From contig NZ_RMBX01000006.1 of assembly GCF_003807585.1 (NCBI RefSeq), positions 62,001 through 126,000 of the forward strand: a stretch of DNA of 64,000 bases. Direction: 5' to 3'. A program made the position numbers and the translations under genes. The first letter of the stretch is position 1, and each line of letters starts with the position of its first letter. This stretch comes from Chitinophaga barathri (lineage in GTDB: Bacteria > Bacteroidota > Bacteroidia > Chitinophagales > Chitinophagaceae). The notes beneath the pieces are model-generated. The model saw nothing but the letters and a program-made list of their open reading frames with translations, had not been told where the DNA came from and searched no databases. Below, in pieces: positions 1-9,061 of the stretch.

Positions 1-131
1 TCGAAAAGGTGCCGCAGATCGGCAAAGTATCGCATGTGGACCTGGTGAATATCCTCAAAGATGGCAGCAAGGAAGAGTTCAGGCAGGGGATGCACGAGCA
101 CCTGAAGCCGCATTTTAACCGGCTGAAATAA
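1..131 (+). CDS. C-terminal end of a GntR-family (FCD domain) regulator, partial
   Basis: Only the last 42 codons are inside the window; the frame is open from the left edge to a TAA stop. The fragment ends with the pattern SHVDLVNIL, a short gap, EEFRQGMHEHL, which resembles the last two helices of FCD ligand-binding domains (an alternation of EH..I..AI..GD..A...M..HL). E. coli NanR, the sialic-acid repressor, belongs to this family, and this gene lies just upstream of a sialic-acid locus, so a NanR-like role is a reasonable inference. The DNA-binding part is outside the window, so the family call rests on a short piece. Confidence 0.55.
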   Translation, partial: EKVPQIGKVSHVDLVNILKDGSKEEFRQGMHEHLKPHFNRLK

Positions 132-144
132 TACATGGAGGCGG

Positions 145-165
145 CTGGCGGGCAATACCCGCCAG
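145..165 (+). terminator. Hairpin after the regulator gene
   Basis: CTGGCGGG pairs perfectly with CCCGCCAG across a 5-nt loop, 14 bases after the stop codon. There is no clear T-run, so termination is plausible but not certain. The rest of 166-500 has further imperfect GC hairpins (CCCGGT/ACCGGG near 382-400) and no gene that I can support. Confidence 0.5.
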
Positions 166-504
166 ACCGGAAACCTTCACTTAGGACGATCTTTAATTCC
201 CGGAACAACGCTCCCATACTGCTTTCCGGGTTATCGCCCAACCTCTCTCATTACATTATTGCTTACAGATCCGGCCCGGGAAATTCCTCCCTGTCTTCAT
301 TGCCATCCGCCGGTGTATGGTTTCCGCTGAGTAATGTGATTCTCAAATCCTTTCCCAAACTGGTTTTCCCGGTTTTTACCCCCGGTATTCCCACCGGGAT
401 TGTTACATTATTAGCACCCGGAAGGCACATCAGGGCCCTTCTCCGCTATTATTTTATCAGCTCCGCACAGGCCGTAAAAATCTCCCCGCTTCTCAAAAAA
501 ATTC

Positions 505-536
505 TTTGAAGATTGAAATATTTTCCCCTACTTTTG
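505..536 (+). promoter_or_regulatory. Bacteroidota promoter of the sialic-acid locus
   Basis: TTTG at 505-508 is followed, after 20 bases, by TACTTTTG at 529-536, a full match to the Bacteroidota -33/-7 consensus TTTG-N19/20-TAnnTTTG. Predicted transcription start is near 543, about 80 bases before the susC-like start codon. Confidence 0.75.
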
Positions 537-538
537 AT

Positions 539-570
539 ATATGTAGGACATATCTACAATAGTACTGTAG
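539..570 (+). promoter_or_regulatory. Palindromic operator candidate over the transcription start
   Basis: ATATGT-AGG-ACATAT (539-553) is a perfect palindrome with 6-bp arms and a 3-nt centre. It sits directly after the -7 box and covers the predicted start site. A second pair, CTACA-7nt-TGTAG, follows at 554-570, so TGTAG/CTACA/TGTAG alternate with 7-nt gaps. The geometry suits a dimeric GntR-type repressor blocking initiation, and the gene immediately upstream encodes a probable FCD regulator. The regulator-site link is inference. Confidence 0.6.
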
Positions 571-623
571 TAATCAAATAAAGTTGCAATCAAATTCCAT
601 TACTGTCTAAACAGTGATTCGTT

Positions 624-3600
624 ATGAACCTGATCCAATCTATCTCTACATTATGGAGGCTGTCACTCATCGTCTCCATCATCCTGCTTCCGCATTTAGC
701 CGGCGCACAATCTGCCGTTACCGGTAAGGTGACGGACTCCACCGGCAGGGCCATCGAGTTTGCCAGCGTGCAGGTGAAAGGTACCACCAAAGGAACCTTT
801 ACAGCAGCGGACGGCAGCTTCAGCATCGCCGCACCGGGCAACGCCATTCTCGTGATATCCAACATGGGATTTATTTCCCGGGAGGTACCCGTAAATGGCC
901 AGTCGTCCCTGAACGTACAGCTGCAAACCAATAACCGCACGCTCGAAGACGTAGTGGTGGTAGGTTATATGCAGCAGTCCCGGACCAAGACATCCGCTTC
1001 GATATCGAAGCTGAATCCCGCGGAATTGAAGAACACCTCTAATCCAAACCCCGTGCAGGCCATGCAGGGTAAAATTGCCGGGGTGTCCATTCCGATTTCC
1101 TCCGGCCAGCCGGGCGCGGGTGCCAGCAACATCATCATTCGCGGCGGTACCAAACTGAACGTGTATGGCACCGGCCTCGGTACTTCCGGTGGCAACTTGT
1201 CAAGCGTATCCGGCGGCAGCAACGTATTGTTCGTGATCGACGGTATTTTCCGCAATTCCATGAACGATGTGAACCCGGACAACATCGAATCCATCCAGGT
1301 GATGAAAGATGCGGCTTCCACCGCCATATATGGCGCCCAGGGCGCCAATGGCGTAGTGGTGATCAAAACAAAATCGGGAAAGTTCGGCTCCAAAATGAAC
1401 CTTTCCATCAACCACCGTACTACCTGGGAAACCAAAGCGCGTGACTATAAATATCTCAATGCAACAGATTATCTCCGTCTCGCGCGTACTACGGTTCAAA
1501 GTACGTCCGACCGCATTGATAAAAATAACCTGCTGAACAACGGCGGCTTCTCCGCAGGCACCCGTGTATATACCGCCAAAGGCCAGTACGGCAAAAACGT
1601 GAATCTCACCGCCCTCTACGACAACATCGTGGCGGTGGAAGGCCAGGCGTATGTAGATGACCTGCTCTCCAAAGGCTGGATGGTAATGGATGATCCCATC
1701 AATCCCGGTACCAGGCTGCTGTACGCGGATAACCAATACCAGGATCTTATCTGGAATACCGGCCTTACCAACAATACCAATGTTTCCGTGGACGGCGGTT
1801 CCGAAAAGGCGAACTACAATGTGTCCCTCGGTTATACTGATCAGGCCGGCACTTTCGTCGGAACCAATTATAAAAGGTACGATGTACTGGGCAATTTCGG
1901 CTTCCAGGCCGCGGATAACTTCCGGATAGACGCATCTGTGAACTATCAGAACGTGCTGCCCAACTACGTGGAAAATTTCACCAACGAACTTACCCGTGGC
2001 ACACGCCTCACACCGCTTATCCGCATCATGAAAGACGACGGAAATCCCGCTGTGGGCGAGCTGTATTCAGCCCGCAACCGCCTGCACACCATTAAATACG
2101 ATGACGTACGCTCAAACACGGAACGCCTCATATCCCGCCTCGCGGGTGACTGGACTATCATCAAAGGTCTCCATTTCAGACCCTCTGTTTCTTACCTGCT
2201 GCAGGATTACCGGTATATGTTCATGCGCAAAAAAACACCGGAGGATGAGATACAGCCTTCCACGCAGCGCCAGAAAAATGAAAGGACGGATAACTTCCGC
2301 CAGGTGATGATAGACCAGGTGCTGCAATACGACTTCTCATTGCAGAACCGTCATAATTTTACTATCCTGGGCGGTTTTAACTTCACCAAAAAGAACAACA
2401 GCAGGATAAACATCGGTTCCCAGCGTGCGGCCAACGACTATATTTATACGATCGAGGAACTTCCGGTTATTTCTATCGGCAACGTCCCTACTTCAAACGT
2501 AACGGACTTCGGCACAGAGCTGGTGGAAGAGCGTTCCGCGAGTTTCTTCGGGCAGGTGAACTACGATTATGATTCGAAATATATCGTGGGCGCCACCCTT
2601 CGTTACGATGGCTTTTCAAACTTTGCTCCCGGCAATAAATACGCTTATTTCCCTTCTGTATCCGCGGCATGGAACATTCACCGCGAGAAGTTCTGGCACA
2701 TCAAACCGGTAAGCTCCCTGAAACTCCGCGCCAGCTGGGGCGGGTCAGGAGACAGTAACCTGGGTATCACGGATACTTACGGCGGATATTCCACCGTGAA
2801 TTACGGGCTGGGCTCCGGTATCGTGCGCAGCAACCTGAGCAACCCGAACCTGAAATGGGAAACGACGACCACCACGGATATCGCCATCGAAGCGGGTTTC
2901 CTGGAAAACCGCATCAATGTGACTGTGGACTGGTACAATAAACTCACCAAAGACCAGCTGGCAAGCATGCCGCTGCCTTCGGAAGCTCCTTTCCCTTCCA
3001 TCATATACAACAATGGGGTACTGCAGAACACAGGCTGGGAAGTAGAGATCGGCGGTACCGTGCTCAGAAAGGGCGATTTCACCTGGAACACTAATTTTAG
3101 TTTCTCCTATAATAAACAAAGGATTAAAGAGCTGCCGGGCAATGGCCGCGACAAAAACCGCCAGGGCGGGGACCGTGTATGGGACCCTGCGCAGGGCAAA
3201 GAAATAGAAGTGGGTGGCTACGCTGAAGGCGAACGACCCTTCGGCCTCTGGGCATACAAAGTGGAAGGCGTATTCTCCACGGACGAAGAAGCCCAAAAAT
3301 GGAACCAGACGCACAGGGACCTGCTTTCCTCTCCACAGGGCCAGTTGGTGGGCAAACGCGCGGGCGATTTCATTTTTGCGGACCTGAACAGCGATGGCGT
3401 GATAGACACCAAGGACCAGGTTTTTATGGGCTACCGTACGCCGGATAAGATCGGTGGCTGGCAGAACAGTTTCAGCTACAAAGGCATTAACCTTCGGGTT
3501 TCCCTGGACTACGCCACGGGGCATATGATCAGCAACGGTGCGCTGGCCCGCTCGCTTGGCCAGGGCCGCGCCTTTAACGAAGGCGCGCCGGAGCAGGCGC

Positions 3601-3980
3601 TTGGTGCGGACATCTGGCAGAAGCCCGGCGACGTAGGTAAAAAATACGCACGTTTCTCTTTTGCGGACTACGATTTCGGGCAGCGCAACTACCTGCGCAA
3701 CACCAGCCTTGGCGTGAACAACAGCTATTCCTCCGACGTATCCGCCATGATCGAAAAAGGAGACTTCCTCGCTCTCCGCGAGATCACGCTCAGCTACGAT
3801 CTTCCCAAGGCATGGATGCAAAAGATCCGTTCTACCAGCATGAATGTATTCTTCAGCGTGTTCAACATAGGCTACCTCACGAAGTATACCGGTATCAATC
3901 CTGAAACCTACACCGGCTTTGATGCGATTGCTTATCCAAGGCCGAGGCAGTTCTCACTGGGTGGTACACTCCGGTTCTAA
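624..3980 (+). CDS. SusC/RagA-family TonB-dependent outer-membrane receptor
   Basis: This 1118-residue protein should form the outer-membrane channel that imports glycan pieces using TonB energy. Residues 1-28 are a signal peptide ending AGA-QS. A CarboxypepD_reg-like domain follows (about 30-105, with VTGKVTDSTGRAIEFASV), then a TonB-box/linker (LEDVVVVGY) and a plug domain (about 120-245, IIIRGG and VLFVIDG), then the 22-strand barrel to the terminal aromatic RF. The length is normal for SusC. It is followed after 79 bp by a SusD-like gene, the usual pair. The next genes handle sialic acid, so sialylated oligosaccharides or free sialic acid are the likely cargo; this comes from context only. 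The start chosen gives an immediate signal peptide and lies about 80 bases after the predicted transcription start. Confidence 0.93.
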   Translation: MNLIQSISTLWRLSLIVSIILLPHLAGAQSAVTGKVTDSTGRAIEFASVQVKGTTKGTFTAADGSFSIAAPGNAILVISNMGFISREVPVNGQSSLNVQLQTNNRTLEDVVVVGYMQQSRTKTSASISKLNPAELKNTSNPNPVQAMQGKIAGVSIPISSGQPGAGASNIIIRGGTKLNVYGTGLGTSGGNLSSVSGGSNVLFVIDGIFRNSMNDVNPDNIESIQVMKDAASTAIYGAQGANGVVVIKTKSGKFGSKMNLSINHRTTWETKARDYKYLNATDYLRLARTTVQSTSDRIDKNNLLNNGGFSAGTRVYTAKGQYGKNVNLTALYDNIVAVEGQAYVDDLLSKGWMVMDDPINPGTRLLYADNQYQDLIWNTGLTNNTNVSVDGGSEKANYNVSLGYTDQAGTFVGTNYKRYDVLGNFGFQAADNFRIDASVNYQNVLPNYVENFTNELTRGTRLTPLIRIMKDDGNPAVGELYSARNRLHTIKYDDVRSNTERLISRLAGDWTIIKGLHFRPSVSYLLQDYRYMFMRKKTPEDEIQPSTQRQKNERTDNFRQVMIDQVLQYDFSLQNRHNFTILGGFNFTKKNNSRINIGSQRAANDYIYTIEELPVISIGNVPTSNVTDFGTELVEERSASFFGQVNYDYDSKYIVGATLRYDGFSNFAPGNKYAYFPSVSAAWNIHREKFWHIKPVSSLKLRASWGGSGDSNLGITDTYGGYSTVNYGLGSGIVRSNLSNPNLKWETTTTTDIAIEAGFLENRINVTVDWYNKLTKDQLASMPLPSEAPFPSIIYNNGVLQNTGWEVEIGGTVLRKGDFTWNTNFSFSYNKQRIKELPGNGRDKNRQGGDRVWDPAQGKEIEVGGYAEGERPFGLWAYKVEGVFSTDEEAQKWNQTHRDLLSSPQGQLVGKRAGDFIFADLNSDGVIDTKDQVFMGYRTPDKIGGWQNSFSYKGINLRVSLDYATGHMISNGALARSLGQGRAFNEGAPEQALGADIWQKPGDVGKKYARFSFADYDFGQRNYLRNTSLGVNNSYSSDVSAMIEKGDFLALREITLSYDLPKAWMQKIRSTSMNVFFSVFNIGYLTKYTGINPETYTGFDAIAYPRPRQFSLGGTLRF

Positions 3981-4059
3981 CCGCAAAAAAATTAAGTTAT
4001 GAAACCGGGCATGTTATTGCAAGGTTCCATCCGATCTTAAAAAATCAAAATATTAACGG

Positions 4060-5547
4060 ATGAAAAAGATATTCCCATATATACTTGGCTTACTGATCTT
4101 CACCAGTTGTGATGCACTGTTGGAAGTAAAACCAGAGTCCTCCATTACGGAAGCAGTTTACTGGCAGAATGAGAGTGATTTTGAGCCTTATCTTACCGGC
4201 ATTTACCCGTTCATGCGAGTGTTTGCCAACAACGTAACATACGGCACTGAAAGGAGCGAGGAACTTATTTCAGCGTTGAACTCCCGTTTTACCGTGGCTT
4301 GGGCGCAGAACCTTACGCCCAGCTCCGGCGCGCTGAACTATGCGGACTGGTACAAGGCAATCGGCCATTGTAATCTCCTGCTGGAAAAAATCCAGGGTTT
4401 TGAGTTCGCATCCAATCCTGACCTGAAAAAAAGAATACTGGCAGAAACCTATTGCCTGCGTGCATATTTTTATTTCCACCTTACCCGGATCATCGGGGAT
4501 ACGCCGCTGATGCTGGAAGCCGTGACCGATACCGAAGTGCCGCTGCTGGCCCGTTCTCCCGCTCCCGACGTGCTCCGCCAGATCGTGGCGGACCTGGACG
4601 AGGCCATCGCGCAGTTCAGATCCATCAGCGGTTTCACACCTGCGCTGATCCCGTCCAAATACCGTTTCTCCTATGCTTCCGCACAGGCATTAAAGGCTGA
4701 TGCAAAGCTCTGGAGCGCCAAAGTACTTGGCGGTGGCAATGCGGACCTGAACGCAGCTATCGAAGCGATCGGAGAAGTGGAAAAATCAGGCGCAACATTG
4801 AGTGCGGATTTCAAAACCGCCGCCAACTCCCGCGCTTCCTCCAATCGTGAAATGCTGCTGGCCGCCTTCTTCCTGAGAGATGAATCCACTGCGGCGGCAG
4901 GAGGAGTACCCGCGGTATCGCATTTCTGCGTAAACGCATTTCCTTTTGAAACCGGCGTACAAGGCGCGGATAACCTGGACAGCATTCCTTTCGCCAAAAC
5001 CTCCGCCAACGGCCAGGGCGCTTACCAGATAAGCCCCGCATCCAGGGCACTGTTCACCAACACGGCGGACAAACGGATACCCTTTACCTGGGTAACGGAA
5101 AGGCAGGGCAACACCCTCAAGATCTCCTGGATCACCAAGTTCACCGGCACCATTTACCCGGACAGCCGCGTGGCAGACAACGATATACCCATGTACCGCC
5201 TGGCGGACATCTTCCTGATGAAAGCCGAAGCATATGCGGCGCTCGACCAAACTGCAACTGCAATTGATTATCTTGAAAAGGTAAGACTGCGTGCAGGCAC
5301 CGGCGAATACACCGGCGCCACGGACAAACTGAGCGTGGAAAGAGAGATACTCAACGAGCGCGGCCGTGAACTGTTCTTTGAGAACAAACGTTGGTACGAC
5401 CTCGTAAGATTTCACAAAGGCGGTACCATCAACGTATACCAGTATGTACCGAACCTCGTAGGCAAAACCACGCCTTTGTTCTGGCCGCTGAACACCACCG
5501 TACTGGCTAACAACAGTCTTATTAAACAAACCGAAGGATATAACTAA
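4060..5547 (+). CDS. SusD/RagB-family glycan-binding lipoprotein
   Basis: A 495-residue surface lipoprotein expected to cap the SusC-like porin and bind its ligand. The signal ends in a lipobox, IFTSC, with the lipidated Cys at residue 17. The N-terminal SusD-like domain (DALLEVKPESSITEAVYWQNE) and the C-terminal RagB region (DIFLMKAEAYAAL, ILNERGRELFFENKRWYDLVRF) are both clear. The gene ends 1 bp before the nanA start codon, which argues that outer-membrane capture and cytoplasmic cleavage are made from one transcript. Ligand specificity cannot be read from SusD sequences and is inferred from the neighbours. Confidence 0.93.
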   Translation: MKKIFPYILGLLIFTSCDALLEVKPESSITEAVYWQNESDFEPYLTGIYPFMRVFANNVTYGTERSEELISALNSRFTVAWAQNLTPSSGALNYADWYKAIGHCNLLLEKIQGFEFASNPDLKKRILAETYCLRAYFYFHLTRIIGDTPLMLEAVTDTEVPLLARSPAPDVLRQIVADLDEAIAQFRSISGFTPALIPSKYRFSYASAQALKADAKLWSAKVLGGGNADLNAAIEAIGEVEKSGATLSADFKTAANSRASSNREMLLAAFFLRDESTAAAGGVPAVSHFCVNAFPFETGVQGADNLDSIPFAKTSANGQGAYQISPASRALFTNTADKRIPFTWVTERQGNTLKISWITKFTGTIYPDSRVADNDIPMYRLADIFLMKAEAYAALDQTATAIDYLEKVRLRAGTGEYTGATDKLSVEREILNERGRELFFENKRWYDLVRFHKGGTINVYQYVPNLVGKTTPLFWPLNTTVLANNSLIKQTEGYN

Positions 5548-5548
5548 T

Positions 5549-6478
5549 ATGGAAAAAGTAACAGGACTTATTGCCGCAGCTTTCACTCCCTTTCATGAGG
5601 ACGGCGCTATCAATCATTCACTCATTCCCGCGCTGGTGGACAAGCTGGTGGAAGACGGCCTGCGGGGTATCTTCGTTTGCGGGTCCAACGGCGAAGGGCC
5701 GAACATGACCACCGCCGAAAGAATGGAAGTGGCGGAAGCATTTGTAAAAGCTGCGGGCAAAAGGCTCCTGGTGTTTGTACACGTGGGCCACAGCAGCATC
5801 GCCGAAGCGCGTTTGCTGGCCGCTCATGCACAAGCCATCGGCGCAGACGCCATCTCCGCCGTAGCCGCATTTTATTTTAAACCCACCTCTGTGCAGAACC
5901 TGGCGGACAGCATGGCACAGATCGCAGCTGCCGCTCCGGAACTGCCTTTCTATTATTATCACATTCCGCACCTTACCGGCGTGGGCATGGATATGATCGA
6001 GTTCCTCCGCATTGCGGGGCCTGCTATCCCGAACCTGGCGGGCATCAAATACACTGCTACCTCTTTACAGGAATACCAGTCCTGCCTGGAATATGAAAAC
6101 GGTAAATTCGATATCCTTTTCGGGCTGGACGAAATGCTGCTGCCCGCCATGGCTGTGGGCGCAAAAGGTGCTATCGGCAGTACCTATACTTTCGCCGCGC
6201 CATTATATCTCAAAACCATGGAGCTTTTCAAAGCCGGCCGTATGGACGAAGCCCGCGCTTCTCACGCATACATGGTGGAAGTGATCCGCTACCTGGTGAA
6301 ATATCCGCCTATCCCCGGCCAGAAAGCCATCATGCAGATGCTCGGCTGGAACCTCGGCCCCTGCAGGCTCCCGCTGACCACCTTCAGCCCGGAGGCCTAT
6401 AACAGGTTCCAGGGAGAGCTGGCCCGTTTGTCTTTTTTTGACAAGGCGCCCGCGCGGAAAACAGTTCAAACATCTTAA
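5549..6478 (+). CDS. nanA: N-acetylneuraminate lyase
   Basis: Cytoplasmic class I aldolase that splits N-acetylneuraminate into N-acetylmannosamine and pyruvate. It is 309 residues, the normal size of the DHDPS/NAL family. The pyruvate-binding GSNGEG lies at 45-50, the catalytic tyrosine at Y137 in FYYYHIP, and the Schiff-base lysine at K167 in GIKYTA, matching the Y137/K165 layout of E. coli NanA. DHDPS shares the fold, but the neighbours (sialidase, NanM-like domain, symporter) favour NanA. The next steps (ManNAc kinase or epimerase, NagA, NagB) are not in this window. Confidence 0.92.
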   Translation: MEKVTGLIAAAFTPFHEDGAINHSLIPALVDKLVEDGLRGIFVCGSNGEGPNMTTAERMEVAEAFVKAAGKRLLVFVHVGHSSIAEARLLAAHAQAIGADAISAVAAFYFKPTSVQNLADSMAQIAAAAPELPFYYYHIPHLTGVGMDMIEFLRIAGPAIPNLAGIKYTATSLQEYQSCLEYENGKFDILFGLDEMLLPAMAVGAKGAIGSTYTFAAPLYLKTMELFKAGRMDEARASHAYMVEVIRYLVKYPPIPGQKAIMQMLGWNLGPCRLPLTTFSPEAYNRFQGELARLSFFDKAPARKTVQTS

Positions 6479-6487
6479 TACACCTGC

Positions 6488-9061
6488 ATGCGAATATTGA
6501 AAAGATGGTTAGTGGCGGTTGCCTGTTTACTCACTTTGAACGCCTTTGCCCAGCAGGCGCCCGAGTCTTTCTTTTCCTGGAAGGAAGGGGCGCAGCTGCC
6601 GGATAAGGACGGCCTGGCCGGCAGTTATGCCGGCGTGAGCAACGGCGCGCTTATCATTGCGGGTGGTGCGAACTTCCCGGGCAATACCCGTCCCTGGGCG
6701 GGTGGTGTCAAAACCTGGCACGATTCCGTATGGGTGCTGGAAACACCTGGCGGGCAATGGAAAGCCGCCGGTACATTGCCGCGCCCCATGGGTTACGGCG
6801 TGTCCCTCTCCGCGCAGAACGCACTGATCTGCCTCGGAGGCGGTGATGCCGGTTCCAACTACAAGGATGCATTTATACTGCGTTACGCGGACGGTAAGAT
6901 CACCCGCGAGGCCCTGCCCGATCTGCCGGCGCCCGTGATCAACGCCTGTGGCGCCATCATGAACGGCACGATCTATCTCGCCGGCGGCGTGAACACCCTC
7001 AACGGTTCCACAGAGCAACAGTTCTGGAGCCTGAGCCTGGACGCTACCGCCGGAAAGCAGGAATGGAAAGTACTTCCCCCGCTGCCGGGCGCTTCGCGTA
7101 TGCTGGCGATGGCAGGCACAATGAACGGGAATTTTTACCTGTTCGGCGGTGTACATCAGCCCGCCGGCGCTCCCCGCGAGTACCTGAAAGACTGCTGGGA
7201 ATACACGCCGGCCACAGGCTGGAAAAAGATCGCGGACCTGCCGCACCCGCTGGCAGCCGCACCCACACCGGCTTATACGGCCGGGCAAAGCCACCTGCTG
7301 CTTTTCGGCGGGGACGATGGCAGCAATGCCGCCAAAGTGAACGACCTGAAAGACGAGCACCCAGGTTTCAGCCAGGATGTGCTGGCTTATAATATCATCA
7401 CAGACACCTGGTCTGTAACCGGTGCCATGCCGGTGAGTAAAAAAGCGGATGCCTCTGCTAACCCGCATGCCAGCGTGTACGCCCCGGTGACTACCCCACT
7501 GGTGATCTGGAACGGCACCATCGTGCTGCCCGGCGGCGAAGCCAGGCCCGCGGTGCGCAGCCGTCATGTACTCATGGCCGCGCCACAGCAGCCCGGCGGC
7601 AGGTTCGGCGGACTGGACTGGCTGGTGATCGCCCTGTATTTTGTGGTGGTAATCGGCATCAGCGTGTATGTGTCCAGGAAAATGGGAGATACCACGGGCG
7701 ACTTTTTCCTGGGAGGACAAAAGATACCCTGGTGGGCCGCCGGTCTGAGCATCTTCGGCTCCAAGCTGAGCGCGCTTACTTTCATCGCGATCCCCGCCAA
7801 GGCTTACGCCACGGACTGGGTATACATCCTGAACAACCTGATGATCATCGCCGTGGTGCCCATTGTGACGAGTTTTTACCTGCCTTATTTCCGCAAGCTG
7901 AGAATTACCAGCGTGTATGAATACCTCCAGGTACGGTTCGACGCGAAAGTGAAACTGCTCGGCAGCCTCACTTTCGTGATATTCCAGCTCAGCCGCCTGG
8001 GCGTGGTGATTTACCTGCCCGCGCTGGTATTGAGCACGGTAACGGGCACGAATATATTTTTATGTATCGGGCTCACTACGCTGGTCACGACGGCCTACAG
8101 CGTATTTGGCGGCATAGAGGCGGTAGTGTGGACGGAAGTGATGCAGGTATTTGTATTGCTTGGCGGCGCGCTCGTAAGTTTCTTTTTTATGGCCGCCAAT
8201 ACGGACGGCGGCCTCGGGGCATTTTTCTCCGAAGCATCGCAGGCCGGTAAATTCAAAGTGGCGGACCTTGGCTGGAGCATGTCCCAGCCTGTGCTGTGGG
8301 TGATAGTGGTAGGCGCCTTCCTGACGAACCTGGTGACGTATACCTCGGACCAGGTGGTAGTACAGCGTTACCTCACCACGGCCACCGAAGGGGAAGCCCG
8401 CCGCTCCATCTGGACAAACGCATTGATGGTGATCCCGGCCACGTTTATATTTTTTGGCGTGGGCACGGCCCTTTGGTTCTTCTACCGGCATCACCCGGCA
8501 GACCTGAACCCGCATGGCAGAACGGACGATGTGTTCCCCTGGTTCATTTCGCAGCAATTGCCCGCAGGCCTGTCAGGGCTGGTGATCGCGGGGCTTTTCG
8601 CAGCCACGATGTCCACCATCAGTTCCAGTATGAACGCCATTGCCACGGTGATCACTACAGATTTTTATAAAGGATTTAAAAAAGACGCAACGGACAAACA
8701 AAGCCTCGTATTCGCCAAACGCATCACCATGCTGCTGGGCGCTACCGGCTGCGCCATTGCCGTCTATCTCGTATACCTGCAAAACGTTTCCATCTGGGAT
8801 CAGTACCTGAAGATCATCGGCCTGTTCGGCGGATGCCTGGCGGGTATGTTCGCTGCCGGTATCTTTTTCCCGAAGATCAACAGCAAAGGCATATTTATCG
8901 GGTTTATCCTCAGCAGCATCGGCCTCTTTTTTGTGCAGCGCAGCGAATCGATCAGCTTTTTCCTCTACCCGCTGTTTGCCGTGATCGGCTGCGTGGTGAT
9001 GGGATACATTTTTAGCCTTATTTTCCCGGAATCAAAAGACAAAACACAAATAGCATCATGA
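6488..9061 (+). CDS. Kelch (NanM-like mutarotase) fused to sodium:solute symporter
   Basis: An 857-residue fusion. Residues 1-21 are a signal peptide (NAFA-QQ). About 27-370 form a Kelch beta-propeller with repeated GG..N / YLFGG / LLLFGGDDG blades, resembling N-acetylneuraminate epimerase NanM and its cyclically permuted relatives. From about 378 (LDWLVIALYFVVVIG) the protein is a complete SSS-family symporter with many membrane helices. The propeller should face the periplasm and convert released alpha-sialic acid to the beta anomer, passing it to the symporter. Kelch-SSS fusions are known in Bacteroidota; assigning this one to sialic acid follows from nanA 9 bp upstream and the overlapping sialidase gene downstream. 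Other SSS substrates are possible. Confidence 0.87.
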   Translation: MRILKRWLVAVACLLTLNAFAQQAPESFFSWKEGAQLPDKDGLAGSYAGVSNGALIIAGGANFPGNTRPWAGGVKTWHDSVWVLETPGGQWKAAGTLPRPMGYGVSLSAQNALICLGGGDAGSNYKDAFILRYADGKITREALPDLPAPVINACGAIMNGTIYLAGGVNTLNGSTEQQFWSLSLDATAGKQEWKVLPPLPGASRMLAMAGTMNGNFYLFGGVHQPAGAPREYLKDCWEYTPATGWKKIADLPHPLAAAPTPAYTAGQSHLLLFGGDDGSNAAKVNDLKDEHPGFSQDVLAYNIITDTWSVTGAMPVSKKADASANPHASVYAPVTTPLVIWNGTIVLPGGEARPAVRSRHVLMAAPQQPGGRFGGLDWLVIALYFVVVIGISVYVSRKMGDTTGDFFLGGQKIPWWAAGLSIFGSKLSALTFIAIPAKAYATDWVYILNNLMIIAVVPIVTSFYLPYFRKLRITSVYEYLQVRFDAKVKLLGSLTFVIFQLSRLGVVIYLPALVLSTVTGTNIFLCIGLTTLVTTAYSVFGGIEAVVWTEVMQVFVLLGGALVSFFFMAANTDGGLGAFFSEASQAGKFKVADLGWSMSQPVLWVIVVGAFLTNLVTYTSDQVVVQRYLTTATEGEARRSIWTNALMVIPATFIFFGVGTALWFFYRHHPADLNPHGRTDDVFPWFISQQLPAGLSGLVIAGLFAATMSTISSSMNAIATVITTDFYKGFKKDATDKQSLVFAKRITMLLGATGCAIAVYLVYLQNVSIWDQYLKIIGLFGGCLAGMFAAGIFFPKINSKGIFIGFILSSIGLFFVQRSESISFFLYPLFAVIGCVVMGYIFSLIFPESKDKTQIAS

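Noticed and set aside
135..509. 124-codon ORF in the gap before the SusC-like gene
   Set aside because: It overlaps several hairpins, lacks a promoter, and its translation has no domain.
2745..3821. 358-codon ORF antisense to the SusC-like gene
   Set aside because: Shadow of the receptor; no recognisable motif.
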